DNA of 64,000 nt from positions 16,258,001 through 16,322,000 of the forward strand of contig NW_024466218.1 in NCBI RefSeq assembly GCF_017591425.1. The letters are read 5' to 3'. Made by a program: the position numbers and the translations under genes. Source of the stretch: Ochotona curzoniae (Eukaryota; Chordata; Mammalia; Lagomorpha; Ochotonidae). The notes under the pieces are model-generated. The model saw only the letters and a list, made by a program, of their open reading frames with translations. It ran no database searches and had not been told where the DNA came from. Positions 11,505 to 21,784 of the stretch are shown piece after piece. Each line of letters starts with the position of its first letter. The stretch's first letter is position 1.

Positions 11505-11720
11505 TTAGGACACTCAAATGAGAATACTTCGAAAATTTCATGGAAAATGAATTATAAGATATGCTTATTTTGTTGTAAAAATGTCAAATCTATGCATATA
11601 AAGTGTCTTCAAGACTTTTTTGAAAAATGTGCATTATCAGAAACTGTGCATGAAATTTTTAAAAAGTTGCATTCAAAACATATCGTGATGATTTTTTGAG
11701 GTACCTTTATAACAAAAAGA
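11505..11720 (+). mobile_element. mariner-type nonautonomous element (MARNA-like MITE)
   Basis: It starts with 'acttcgaaaatttcatggaa' and continues 'aagatatgcttattttgttg', 'gtcaaatctatgcata', then a right end with 'gcatgaaatttttaaaaag'. These correspond to the left terminus, the 'aagataagtttattttggtg' body and the inverted right end of a mammalian mariner MITE. The ORF at 11433-11699 spans the element in a non-transposase frame and is spurious. Confidence 0.55.
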
Positions 11721-13915
11721 AATCATAGGTGTTATGATCTCCCCCACTTACATATTTTCTGACCTACTCACAGGTCCTACTTAAAATCAAGGAGAGGAAA
11801 TTATAATTAATATCAGGAATGGAGATCATGCAAGTACCTTGGAACTGAGCCTATTGTAGTACATAGTCAACTCCAAGTAGTTTTGATGCAGTAAATGTTT
11901 TTATCTTTAAAAGTTGCAATCACGCAGAAATTACATGTGATGGTAACATGAGCTTAGAGTGCACATTGCAATCCCAAGTTTGTCATTGTAAAATATTCTG
12001 TATTTTTTACCATTGATAAGAAGTCATTGTACTGCTATAACATAGGAAAGGCAGATAGTAAGATAGATAGATATATGATAGATAACTAGCTTGAAAGAGA
12101 GATTGAGATAGAGTAATTGAGGCAGAGAAATCCGGACTCCTTTAACTGGTATTCATAGGAGAGGAGGAGATAAAAAAAATACTGAATTAGAAATAACTCC
12201 TTAAGAATCCAAATTCTTTCCTCCAATCACCTTCCAATCAGCTTAGTATAGTTGTGGCAAACTGTGTGTAACTAAGTTGCTAATTTGAATCAAGCAAAAT
12301 AAATTAATATGGATATGTTATTAAGCTAGGTTGCTTTCCTAATTATGGCACAGATCCATACATAGGTAATTTCTCCCTTCCTTATCCTGCAATACTCCAG
12401 TCTTATCTTCCATTAACCACAATTAAAATATGATTATCAAGAACTCATGAAAATATGGAAGTAATATTTTGAAAATGGGTGACTCTCTTAACCCAAATGA
12501 AGGGGATAAGGATTTATTAAGCTAGTCTCCTCCTGGTTCTTGAAAAAGCCTCTCTTGTTTACCCCGAGGCAGGCATTGGAATCTGCTCAGTTTTTGACTA
12601 TTTATCTTTCAATAATTAATTTAAAATAGAGTTGTATTTATATGGGATTCATAAATAAAGTATTTAAGAGCATTCACAGGAGAAAGAAAAGTCTGTCTTT
12701 GAAATTTTCATCTTTTACTATTGAACTCCAAAAATTAATTTTATTATTTTGGGATGTAACTGCCTTTGAAAATTATATTTTTATTTTCATCTCATAGACT
12801 AGGTTGGTTGCTTAGGATAAACTTGAAATGTGATAAATGAAGTTTTTTTAGATTCCTGTTGCTACTTTCTACCGGATCCGTTAGCAAAATTAAGAGAAGA
12901 TTCACTACCTGCCAAGAAATATTCTGTAAGGTCCAAATTAATTTGATTGTAATGTTTGTTTAATTAAGCACTTAACTTCAATTTTATATTTGGCTGTCAA
13001 AATGCATGCTGTTTGATTTTAATTTAAGAAGGAGAGGGAATTTTCGTGTGTATGTCTACTTGACTTCTCTTATCACAATTGTGATTATGTGTAAGGCATA
13101 ATGTGGTACAATTTCTCAGAAGACTGTAGCTCAGCAAGTTTCTCTTCCATGTTGGCCCTTAAGAAAACTGAAATGCTGGTATCTATTATCTATAGGTTTT
13201 ACTATCCAATTGCCTTAAAGATTGTGTAAAGATTTATAATCAAAGTACAGTGCTCTGATTTGGAGTTCCTTTTGGAAGTATTATTTTAAATCATATAAAG
13301 GGAGGAATATGTGTTAGTCATAGAAAATGTTCTTAAATAATACAAATTTCATTAATTGTAAAATTCTGAAATATATAATTTTAGGTATAAAATATGTTTG
13401 TAGAATATTGAATCACTCCTTGTGTGCCTATTATTTGTAATAGATTGTTCACTTAACAGCATGTCATTAATATATTTTCATAACTAAAATGTTATTAAAG
13501 GATAATGGCTAATGTCACTGAATATGTTTACACTGATTTATTTACATAATCTCCTATGTTCGGGTGTTTAAATTATTAAATAGATTATTAACTTCTTTAG
13601 GTTAAATGATTAGAATTGAGCATGATTAGTAAAGGGAATTTTGTTTTCTATTATTTCAATTTAGAATGCAAAAATTGACTCCCATAGAACTTGAGGCAGT
13701 TTACATTTTGTAAACATAGAATTGCTAACTTAATAGGCAAGAGATTTTTCATTTTCCTATTATTTACATCTCTTCCCTTACTCTTAAGCTCTGCTACCTT
13801 TTTAATGCTCTTATTGCTGGTGAATTCTACTTATTTTGTGCAATGTCCATGCTTATTTTTACGTTTTTCTTTTTTCCTAAGTTTTAAAAACATTTTCCAG
13901 AACTCATCATATTTA
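11721..13915. other. unique AT-rich noncoding DNA with a small GATA repeat
   Basis: No gene. A short degenerate (GATA)n tract lies at 12052-12085. Around 12950-13050 and 13430-13680 the sequence is TAAT-rich without a recognised repeat. Confidence 0.5.
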
Positions 13916-14290
13916 TAAGGTGTTAACTGCAGCAGATTCTTTAGGTGCCCTGTGTCCTGTACTCTTGACCCACTCCTGATGTCAGCTCTAGCTGGGAATG
14001 GCACTTCTCTGTAAGGTGAGATTCTCCAGCATGGATGTGAGATCTTCCAGGTTTCTACTTCAGTGAGTTGTGCAAGGCCGTTTGACATAGTAGGCCGGCA
14101 GGGATTAGGTCTCCCCCCATGAAGGGTGGGGATCCCTTCATCGGGCCTTGGAGGTCCCAGTGTCCCTGCAATCAGAAGGCTGATTACTTCTATGTTAACT
14201 GGGCACTTCACCTGTGATTCTAGTGACACACCACTCTTTGGGCTCCTCTTCTTTTCCTCTATTTTCTTTCCCTTCTCCTATTTTATTCTT
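13831..14290 (-). other. unassigned GC-richer block with a 132-codon antisense ORF
   Basis: The block has higher GC than its flanks and a short palindrome-like stretch (gatgaagggatcc read antisense, near 14123-14142). A pyrimidine tract follows at 14250-14300. The antisense ORF (13831-14229), the longest in the window, ends Lys/Arg-rich (LRKKEKRKNK) and has no domain I know. Placement next to a polypyrimidine run is typical of retroelement 5' or 3' untranslated DNA, so a lagomorph LINE or LTR fragment is more likely than a gene. Confidence 0.3.
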
Positions 14291-14574
14291 CCCTGTTCTC
14301 TCACTCCTATTTCTCTTGGCATTGTTTCTTATATAAACTACCTATACTTGAGATTTTATTTCAGCCTATTTTTTTTTAACAGATTTCAGATGAAGGTATT
14401 GATTTTTTCTTCTTAATTTAGACTCTGGTATTAATTTCAGATTTAATCCAAGGTAACTATCTGTTGACCACATTGACTTTCTACATCTGTTGATGTTCTC
14501 CTGCAAATCTTTAGCTACTCTTGTTCTAAGCCAAGTTTATTCTTGATGCTATAAGAAGTGTTAAATATTGAATG

Positions 14575-14885
14575 GTTGAAAGCAACCAACATGGTATAGT
14601 CTGTTTCTGGATGTTAGGAATCAAAGAGGCTTTCTACTGGGTTAAAATAAAAGTGTTGGCAGAGCTGCACTTCTGTCTCAACCTGGAGGGGAGACCTCAT
14701 TTCCTTGGCCTTTCTTTTAATCTTTTAGAAATCACCTACATGTCTTGGTCGATATCTTATAACTTCATACTGAAGGCCAGCAGCACATCTTCCAGGATCT
14801 AACACTGATTTTCCTACCTCCTTCTTAGAAGGGCCCCTGTGATTTCATTAAATAAACTGAGATTATCCAGAATAATTTTTTTTGT
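14575..14885 (-). mobile_element. MaLR (MLT1-type) LTR remnant, antisense
   Basis: The reverse complement of MLT1-like LTR landmarks is clear: 'tactgggttaaaataaaagt', 'gttggcagagctgcacttct', 'ggaggggagacctcatttcc', 'ccttggcctttc', 'cctacctccttcttagaagg', 'cccctgtgatttcatta' and 'gagattatcc'. This is the best preserved of the four MaLR copies. All four are antisense. Confidence 0.65.
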
Positions 14886-15600
14886 CTTATGTATCTTAAT
14901 TCTCAACTTAAACCACACCTGCAAAGCAGTTTCATGTGACATTTGTGGAAGTTCTGTAAGTTGTGATATGTACCTTTTTGGGATAGACATGATTCTGACT
15001 GTCAGATGTATGGGAAATTTTTAATTTTGCCATCAAGTTGCAGATTATTATTTGAGAAAGATTCCAGTTGATAAATGTTGTAATTGAAATATACTGTATA
15101 AATAGTATCCTTTCCAATGATATTTCTAGGGCTCCTTGTTCATTTCAATTACAATGTTCTTATCATTGGCTATGGAGAAAGTGCTTTCTATTGTATGGAG
15201 GGGGGTGTCTCTCCATTCTGAATCTCAGTGCTGAGGCGCTGGATCTTCTGATGCAGCCAGCATAAAGCTCTCTTCTGACCTATGGCAGTGGTAGTATTTA
15301 TAATTCATTGCCTCAGGGGGAAAAATTAACATTTTCATTATGAACCAGACTTGCAGGATATTCCCTGTTTGCGCAATGCCAGATACTTTCTGAGTTTTAC
15401 TATTTGGCCTCCGGATGTTTCACCTTAGGGTTTTTTATCTCACATAGCTCATATCCATAAAACATTTTTTTTTTGCAAATGAGTAGAATCATATGTTAAC
15501 TAAACATCATGAAGAAAATCACAGTGATTAATTTTATGTAAGATTGAGTCACATACTCCCTTAACTAGTACAGTGAGCTGAGTTTATGGAAGACCCAAAT
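14886..15600. other. unique noncoding DNA
   Basis: No recognised repeat or gene. Short opposing ORFs at 14839-15117 show no coding bias. Confidence 0.45.
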
Positions 15601-15604
15601 CAGT

Positions 15605-15850
15605 AGCAAAATTAGTGGGCTGGGATTTGAGTTTAGAAAGAATATCTTCAGATTGGAAACCTGGCTTTTTATTTACTGGCTGCATTCGCACATAATGTGC
15701 TTAATGTTGCAGCACCTCGGCTTCTCACCTACTAATTGGTAATACAATATAATAAACATCACAGGGAAAGATTAATTAAGGAAAGTGTGAAAGAGTATGT
15801 TCAATATGTAGCACAACATCTTGCATTTCCTATAGGCTCAGTAAAAGATC
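15605..15850 (+). repeat. MIR SINE, nearly full length
   Basis: Much of MIR can be followed: 'gggatttgagtttagaaag', 'tcagattggaaacctggctt', 'atttactggctgcattcgca', 'gcacctcggcttctcaccta', 'attggtaatacaatataata' and a 3' end near 'cataggctcagtaaaag'. It is among the longest MIR copies in the window. Confidence 0.6.
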
Positions 15851-16299
15851 ATCGCTGAGCTCACCCCTCCAATTCGCCCCTTTGTCCTACATCGCAAACC
15901 TTCCCTTCTCTGCTGTTTCATTGAAATCAATATGCTAAGTGTCATTATTTATTTAATCAGAAAAAGGACTATGATATTAACCTGGCTTTGGACTTGTCAC
16001 TTCTCTCCCGTTTCTCCCATTCAATGCAATATTCTGCAAAGAACAGCCATTTCTTTCTGCAGTTTCCTTTCCCTCATTCTATTTTTCCCCATGGAATAAT
16101 ACATATATTACAAATTCACTCTTTGTTCATGTGCAGCTAACTGATTGAACAAATGTTCATGGAATGATGCTGCTGAGTGACATAAATGTACTTGGATCCG
16201 TTATAGTTACCTGTAAACTCACCTTCCATCTTCAGCTAGATTTGCTACTAACGGCTGTCAGCTGAGACCTTGGCAGTGTTAATCTTTGGTAGCAAAGAC

Positions 16300-16640
16300 A
16301 CCTGGTGTCCCTGGAGAACATTATTTGCTTGAGAATGCATGTTGCCACCCTGACACTGAAACCTGGACCATCCTAGTCAGTGGGCGGCTGCTGTTGGGAC
16401 TGGTAGGAAAACTCCCTCCTTCATCTCAAGGTGTGACAAACTCGTGGGTATGATGTATATCCCAGAGCTCATCATGGGACCTGGCTGAGGCTGGGATCAG
16501 ATTGCCTTCTTCCTCATCCTTATTCTGAGGCCCCACTTCTTGACAGCCTTCTCCTCTGGGCACTTGTTAATAAATCACTTCTACTTAAACTCTTGACTCT
16601 GTGTCTGCTACTGGGAGAACCTGACCTCAACAGATGGCCA
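16300..16640 (+). mobile_element. LTR-like element 3' portion, sense
   Basis: It contains a polyadenylation-type signal (ttaataaatcacttct near 16566) followed by 'ctcttgactctgtgtctgct' and ends at about 16640 in 'acctgacctcaaca'. This is the R-U5 texture of mammalian endogenous retrovirus LTRs. I cannot name the family. No gag/pol-like ORF follows. Confidence 0.45.
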
Positions 16641-16948
16641 AATGTCAGAACCGGTCACAGGCAGAGACAGGATTTATGCGATAGGCATGGAAGGAATACA
16701 CAGCAGTCACAGCAGGGCTGGGGACAAAGAGTCTGAATCAATGTGGCATCCTGAAGTGGAAGATTCGTAGGAAAGATGGAAATGAGTCTGAGGCAAGCAT
16801 CTGAACACTTCCTCCTAACAGACTGAAGCAGATGGTGCACTGGCCTGGGTGCCACCGGATTCCTTGGGCTCATTATTGTCTCTAGAGAGCGGATCTGTTA
16901 ATGCATGTGTAGGTCATTACTATAAGCTGCTCAGCACTTTCCTGCCCA

Positions 16949-17197
16949 GTGACAACCTGTGTTTGTATTTGGATCTTTTCTAGGGTCCACAAATTTACCA
17001 ATGTGAAGGTTATCTTTGGATTTCTTAGGTCTTCTTCATTAAAAGCTTTTTCCCTACCCAGGACCAACCTCCATGACTCTGACCTTAAGAGGTATCTAGA
17101 GTTTAAGCTCAATATGTTAGAGGAGACAATAGACAGAATCGTAGAGGAAGAGAACTTCTTGGAGCATCTCACCCAGGAGGAAGTTGGGAAAGAGTAA
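16949..17197 (+). CDS. candidate C-terminal coding exon or pseudogene fragment, unassigned
   Basis: The last 43 codons before a TAA at 17195 have real coding texture. They are rich in Glu, Leu, Lys and Asp with heptad-like spacing (DLKRYLEFKLNMLEETIDRI, then VEEENFLEHLTQ), predicting an amphipathic helix or coiled coil. Just upstream, 'ctttttccctacccag' (about 17046-17061) is a strong splice-acceptor match, so the exon could start at about 17062 in phase 2. The upstream part of the open frame (16949-17060) is hydrophobic and probably intronic. An alternative is a processed pseudogene 3' end, because an A-rich run begins near 17412. I cannot match it to a known protein. Confidence 0.3.
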   Translation: MTTCVCIWIFSRVHKFTNVKVIFGFLRSSSLKAFSLPRTNLHDSDLKRYLEFKLNMLEETIDRIVEEENFLEHLTQEEVGKE

Positions 17198-17411
17198 ATA
17201 GTCATAAAATACCTCGGGCCCTGCCCAGCTGCGTGGCTCAGTGACTATCCTGCGTATAATCTCTGGAGGCCAACTAAGGTAGCAGTGGGTTTAGGAGGTT
17301 CTGTTTCACATCTCACGAAGACTTGCTTTTCCTCTTGTACAAATGTGGAACTGTTTATATAGTAGAGCATTAAGCCTTTAATTATAAATTAAATGTATGT
17401 TACCACAAACA

Positions 17412-17432
17412 TTAAAAAAGAAAGAAAGAAGG
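17412..17432. repeat. A-rich/(GAAA)n short repeat
   Basis: An A-rich run with three GAAA-type units. It could be the tail of a retroposed sequence ending here (see the candidate exon upstream) or a simple repeat. Confidence 0.5.
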
Positions 17433-17639
17433 AGTGAGGGAGAAACTGTCATTTTATTCTAAAAATTTGTAAGTTACATGAAATATGTTTCTTATTCACA
17501 TAAAAACATTTACAAAGAAAATTTCCCAATGAGTTTGGATTGGTTGGAATTTGAGAATTATATTATGATGTTCACTGTTTTCTGTCTTCTGAATTGTACA
17601 GAATTTAGAAGTGTGTGTTTAGATTCTCTGCAGCGTTCT

Positions 17640-17925
17640 CTTTGCCTTTGGTAATTATTCATTGCATCCTTATTATTCGTTGGGCTGTGCGAAAGTTGTA
17701 TCTTGTATTCATAAATTGCTGACCTTTAGAGAAAGAGTTCTCATGAGTCTCTGACTTGCCAGTTAATAATCATTTGTGATGATTCATCAGCCGTGCTTTC
17801 AAATTAATGACCAAGCTCTGTTATTTTGTCCCCTCCCTTTTAGTCAATTCCCTCATTTGTAATGAATTATTTGGGTATTAATAGAGGGAATTTGTTTGGA
17901 TAGAGTTCAGCAATATTGACTGTGT
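17640..17925. promoter_or_regulatory. candidate conserved enhancer-like block
   Basis: Non-repeat sequence dense in homeodomain-type cores (ttggtaattattcatt, agttaataatcatttg, caaattaatgacc, tgtaatgaattattt). It also has an AP-1/CRE-like tgatgattcatcagc and rare preserved CpGs (near 17678, 17691, 17793). This is typical of vertebrate developmental enhancers. Inference from motif texture only. Confidence 0.3.
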
Positions 17926-17934
17926 CATTCTAAC

Positions 17935-18305
17935 ACCCAGGCCCTTCTGTGCTTAGTTCTTGGAGGGGCTGCATGGGTGTGTGATAGAGGCAGCAGTGCA
18001 GGGCGAGGGGAAACAAGGGACAGGATTACAACTAATGTCTCAGCAATGGGTTAAATCAGTTGCCAAATTAAAGACACAATGCCCACTTAACAGATGCCAA
18101 CTGCTTAAGCAACAGCTTCCCTGGTATTTCTCTCTGTGTGTGCTCAGACTCCTGAGTGGTATTTTCCTGCTCTCAAGGCAGTCAATGTATGGAGCATCCT
18201 CTTGCCTGTATGCTCAGGATCTCTGATGTGTCCTTGACCTACTAGGGCTGTATAGCAATAAAGAAATGGTTCTCTGAACCCCCAACTTCACTTTTCTGTC
18301 ACAGC
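17935..18305 (+). mobile_element. possible solo LTR, sense
   Basis: A GC-richer stretch ending with 'tatagcaataaagaaatggt', 'tctctgaacccccaacttc' and 'tctgtcaca'. An AATAAA followed by a pyrimidine-rich U5-like end and a terminal CA fits an LTR. I cannot assign a family or see a clear flanking duplication. Confidence 0.25.
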
Positions 18306-19005
18306 ATTTTCTGTAGCCTGTGGTTCAAAAGCTTAGAAATGCCTGACCAGGTTAGGACGAAGGGCATGAGGAATGTGATTTGTTATTGCTGTTGTGCTAA
18401 CAAAGATCCCTAAAATGCCATGTTCTCATTAATGGTGCAGGGTTTTAGGAGGCTACCAGCTGCTGCCTCCTGAACTTTACCACTGCCTGCCTCAATCAAA
18501 AAAGGTTATTTGTATTGTTATGCGGAGTGACTGTGAGAGGTCTTGATTTTCTCTTTGCCACTCATTCTTTTTGTGTTGCTTTTTTCTTTGCCTCTTAATT
18601 TTTACTGGATGGATGTAGTGTGGTCTTTTTAAATGTCATGATGGAAGGAACACAGGGAAGGTAAAACAGCAGTAGGACTCTGTTTTTGATCTTAATGAAA
18701 GGTGGCTAAGACAGTCTGTATCTTTTTTTTTTTTGTACCTGCTATGCGTTGTATATTATGTCAAGATTAAAAAAAAAGAATGTAGTCCCCAGTTAGATGT
18801 TAGTAATCTCAGCATTAAGGGCAGATAAATCATGTGAGTGTTTTGATCATGACCCTAGAACTCAGAGATGTTGACTGCAAAGCCCCCACTTAGCACTTTT
18901 ACCACTTCCATGCTTAGAACTAATGCGGTCTTACGAGCAGTGATCCCCTGCCTGGTACTGAGGGAGATTAGTGGTAGGGAGCACTGACTGCATTGCCACA
19001 AGAGG
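18306..19005. other. unique noncoding DNA
   Basis: Nothing recognised except a T-run at 18723-18734 and an A-run near 18768-18776. Confidence 0.5.
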
Positions 19006-19009
19006 CAAT

Positions 19010-19275
19010 TGGGATCTGGAATTGGAAGAGTTGGGCTGGAATCCCAACTGTGATCATTATTAACTGCCTAACTTTAGGAATGATAAAGCAAGTTACATCT
19101 GAAAGCAATGGGCACATACAAGATAATCCATCATTTTAAATATGCTTTTGGTGTATGGCCTTGGGGAACTCAGTTGACATCTTTATTTTCAGTTCCATTA
19201 CCTGCAGAGTGAACTGAAGTATCCTGTGGGATACTTGCCTGAAAAGGTTTAGGGATGCTTAGATGTTTAGTCCTG
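19010..19275 (+). repeat. MIR SINE remnant, possibly two pieces
   Basis: The first part (19028-19080: 'gagttgggctggaatcccaa') matches the MIR 'gttcgaatcccagctctg' region. The second (19157-19275: 'tggccttggggaactcagtt', 'cagttccattacctgcagag') matches the 'gaccttgggcaagtt' and 'cagtttccccatctgtaaa' regions. The gap suggests one MIR with an insertion, or two fragments. Confidence 0.5.
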
Positions 19276-19279
19276 GTCT

Positions 19280-20845
19280 TCTACAGCACTGTAGCATCCA
19301 ATTGGTTATTGACTTTCTCACTCTCCCTCTTTGATGATGATGTGTAGGTCTGGGGACAGGCCAAAGTTGAGATTTGGGAACTAAATTGAAGTATCCCATG
19401 TGTGTGGCAGGGACTGGCTTCCCTTATCAAATGCAGTGGGCTTGAAACCAGACTCTTAAGTGAACCAATAATACCAAATGGAGCTTTTTATTTCTAGTGT
19501 TTCATATTTCTACAGTTGTAAACAAAACTTCTTTGCTCTTTTCAGCTTCATTTGTAACAAGCCAAGGTTGAACTATTTTAACTCTAAAATATTTTTTTGG
19601 GGGGCACATCATAACATTTCAAAGTGAAGTGAAGAGCCTGAAACCTGGACAGCAATTTGGTAAAGTAAGAGTACATGTTTCTCCAACATATTTATCGGTA
19701 TGATGTCCATAGCCTGACTTTCCTGGGATTTGTCTCTGGGATGCCATACTTATTAATAAAACATATTATGTTTTCTAGAACATATCAAGATTAAAAGATG
19801 ATTGGCATGGCATCCTATTGCTAGTATGCAAGTTCTTAAACAGATGCTTTCTGTACTTCTCACAAATGTTCCCTAAAAAAATGGCATGTTTTAGGTGTTT
19901 TCCTGAGTCCCATGTCCCATTTGGCTTCTTTTTCCTTCTTGGCCTGACAGATGATAAATAAGCAAAACAAATGGTCTCTCAGGAGCTGTTGTCAGCTTTG
20001 CTCCTACAGAGCCCAAGTTCGAGATGCTTTTTTTTTTTTAATTTCTTCTTTCTTTCATCGTTTAGGCCTTGAAAGCTGATAGATTCCCGATTTCTTCCTT
20101 GAAACATGACGTGATGTATAAGACCACAGGTTTTTGTGCAAGGGACAAGGGCGAGAACTATACCAAGGGAGTCTTCTATACAATGGGCAATTACTTAACA
20201 GGTTAGCCTTTTGCATGTGGGAAGGGCAGAGGGTGATTTCAGGCTCTCTGAAAAATTTCCCACCCAACAGTCCCACTGAGCAAATAGCTTTGACATTTAC
20301 TTGAATTAAGAACAAGATATTTACTTCTGCAATGAGAGAACTGGTTTAAATGATAAATAGTGCTGGGAGATTATCTGCAACAATATAAATATCCACTTTT
20401 CCATGGCAACCCAGGTCCAGATACAGAAACAAAGTGTTCATATGCAAGGAGGGTTAGTTGCACTGTGCTCCCAGTTGACTACACATAAAATATCTGAACT
20501 ATTGTGACCAGTCCTGGTATATCATGACATACAACCACTAACAATGTCCTGCAAAAATTCAATACTAGTTATGATATTGTACGTTTGTTTTGATGGATTT
20601 ATGTTAGACTTAATTTTCCACTTTTCAGTAGTTGTATCACTTCTTATCACCTAGCAGAGCTGAGCTCTCTCAAAATCAGGGAGTTCAGAAGTAGAGGGAA
20701 AGGCTAGAGAAAGGACAAGTTTTCATTCATTTTTCTATTTACTACTTGTTGAATTCTTGATCTAGTACAGGGTTAAGTTGGTGGTTATAACATAAATTGA
20801 AAATATGTCTTTATAAAAATTAAAAGTAGGAAAACAAGGAGGTGC
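19280..20845. other. unique noncoding DNA
   Basis: No gene. It has T-runs at about 19590-19597 and 20028-20038. The minus-strand ORF at 20055-20315 has no recognisable domain. Confidence 0.5.
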
Positions 20846-21361
20846 TTTTAATTTTTTTTTTCTTCCCATCGTTGATTTTGTTTTGTGGCTTTTCATTTAA
20901 GGAGATGTACAATAACTATATGATGGAGACAATCATATCCAGTAACATGTAGTTTAACTTCATGGCATCGTAAGTTTTTATTTTTCTTCCTGTTCTTGAT
21001 TTTGTATTATGACTTTTCTTTTAAGGGGATGTATAGTAAATGTAATGGAAAATCTTTATCCAGATGTGAGGATACGATGCAGAATACATCTCTACTTTCA
21101 CTTTAGAGATGTACTCCCAATGAAACTGTTAACTATATCTTTCCAATGAAACTGCTAAGTTTATCTTGACAATAGGATACTCAACTCTCTGCCATTGTCC
21201 ATGCCTGCAATGATGGACATATGACTGTTTATAAAGAACTATATTATAGTAATAATATTGGGGAACTCAGCTTGATGGTGGGGGTACTTGAGGAGAGGGT
21301 GCGGGAAATCCCAGGGTCTATGAAACTGTATCACAAAATGATAATAATAATTTAAAAAGAT
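20846..21361 (+). mobile_element. L1 3' end fragment with internal tandem duplication
   Basis: The right end (ggggaactcagcttgatggt, ggggaaatcccaggg-like, 'ctatgaaactgtatcacaaa', then ATAATAATAATTT plus A's) has the texture of a lagomorph L1 3' untranslated region with its A-rich tail, G-rich segment just upstream. The left part is an imperfect direct duplication: 20861-20942 and 20985-21063 share 'ttgattttgt', 'cttttc', 'tttaagg', 'gatgta' and 'atccag', offset 124 bp. A second small duplication of 'ccaatgaaactg' lies at 21117 and 21143. Confidence 0.5.
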
Positions 21362-21589
21362 GCAAAATTTAAAAATGCCTGAAGGAAATACTTGAAAATT
21401 TTCCCTTTATGTAATTAAAGATGTAAATACATCCCAGTTACCTAAGAAGACATATAAACCTGAAAGGGTCTACGTCAGGTAAAGTGGTCCAGCGAAACTG
21501 AGTGGTCTGCAGAAATATGAAGGAGAGCACAACGTCTCCCAAGACACTTTTTTTCCCATTCTGTTCCCTCAGCCTTAATGATTAATTTA

Positions 21590-21772
21590 ATAAACATTTT
21601 GCATGTGACAACTTGCTTAATTCTCATAAAATCCCTAGAAGGTAAATTCTATGGAACATCCACAGTTTATAAATGATCAACAGGCAGCTTAGGCAGGCGA
21701 GGCACCCTGTGTCCCACAGCTCCTGGGCAGACAAGGGCGCTCAAGCCTCAACAACATTCTGAGCCTTTTTTG
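21590..21772 (-). repeat. MIR SINE remnant
   Basis: Reverse-strand MIR: 'tgcttaattctcataaaatc', 'agaaggtaaattct', 'cacagtttataaatgatcaa', 'gtgtcccacagctcctgggc' and 'agggcgctcaagcctcaaca' follow the order of the inverted MIR consensus. Confidence 0.6.
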
Positions 21773-21784
21773 CTTTTCCTGGAT

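Noticed and set aside
16655..16873. Minus-strand 72-codon ORF next to the LTR-like end
   Set aside because: No domain, and it does not look like retroviral coding sequence.
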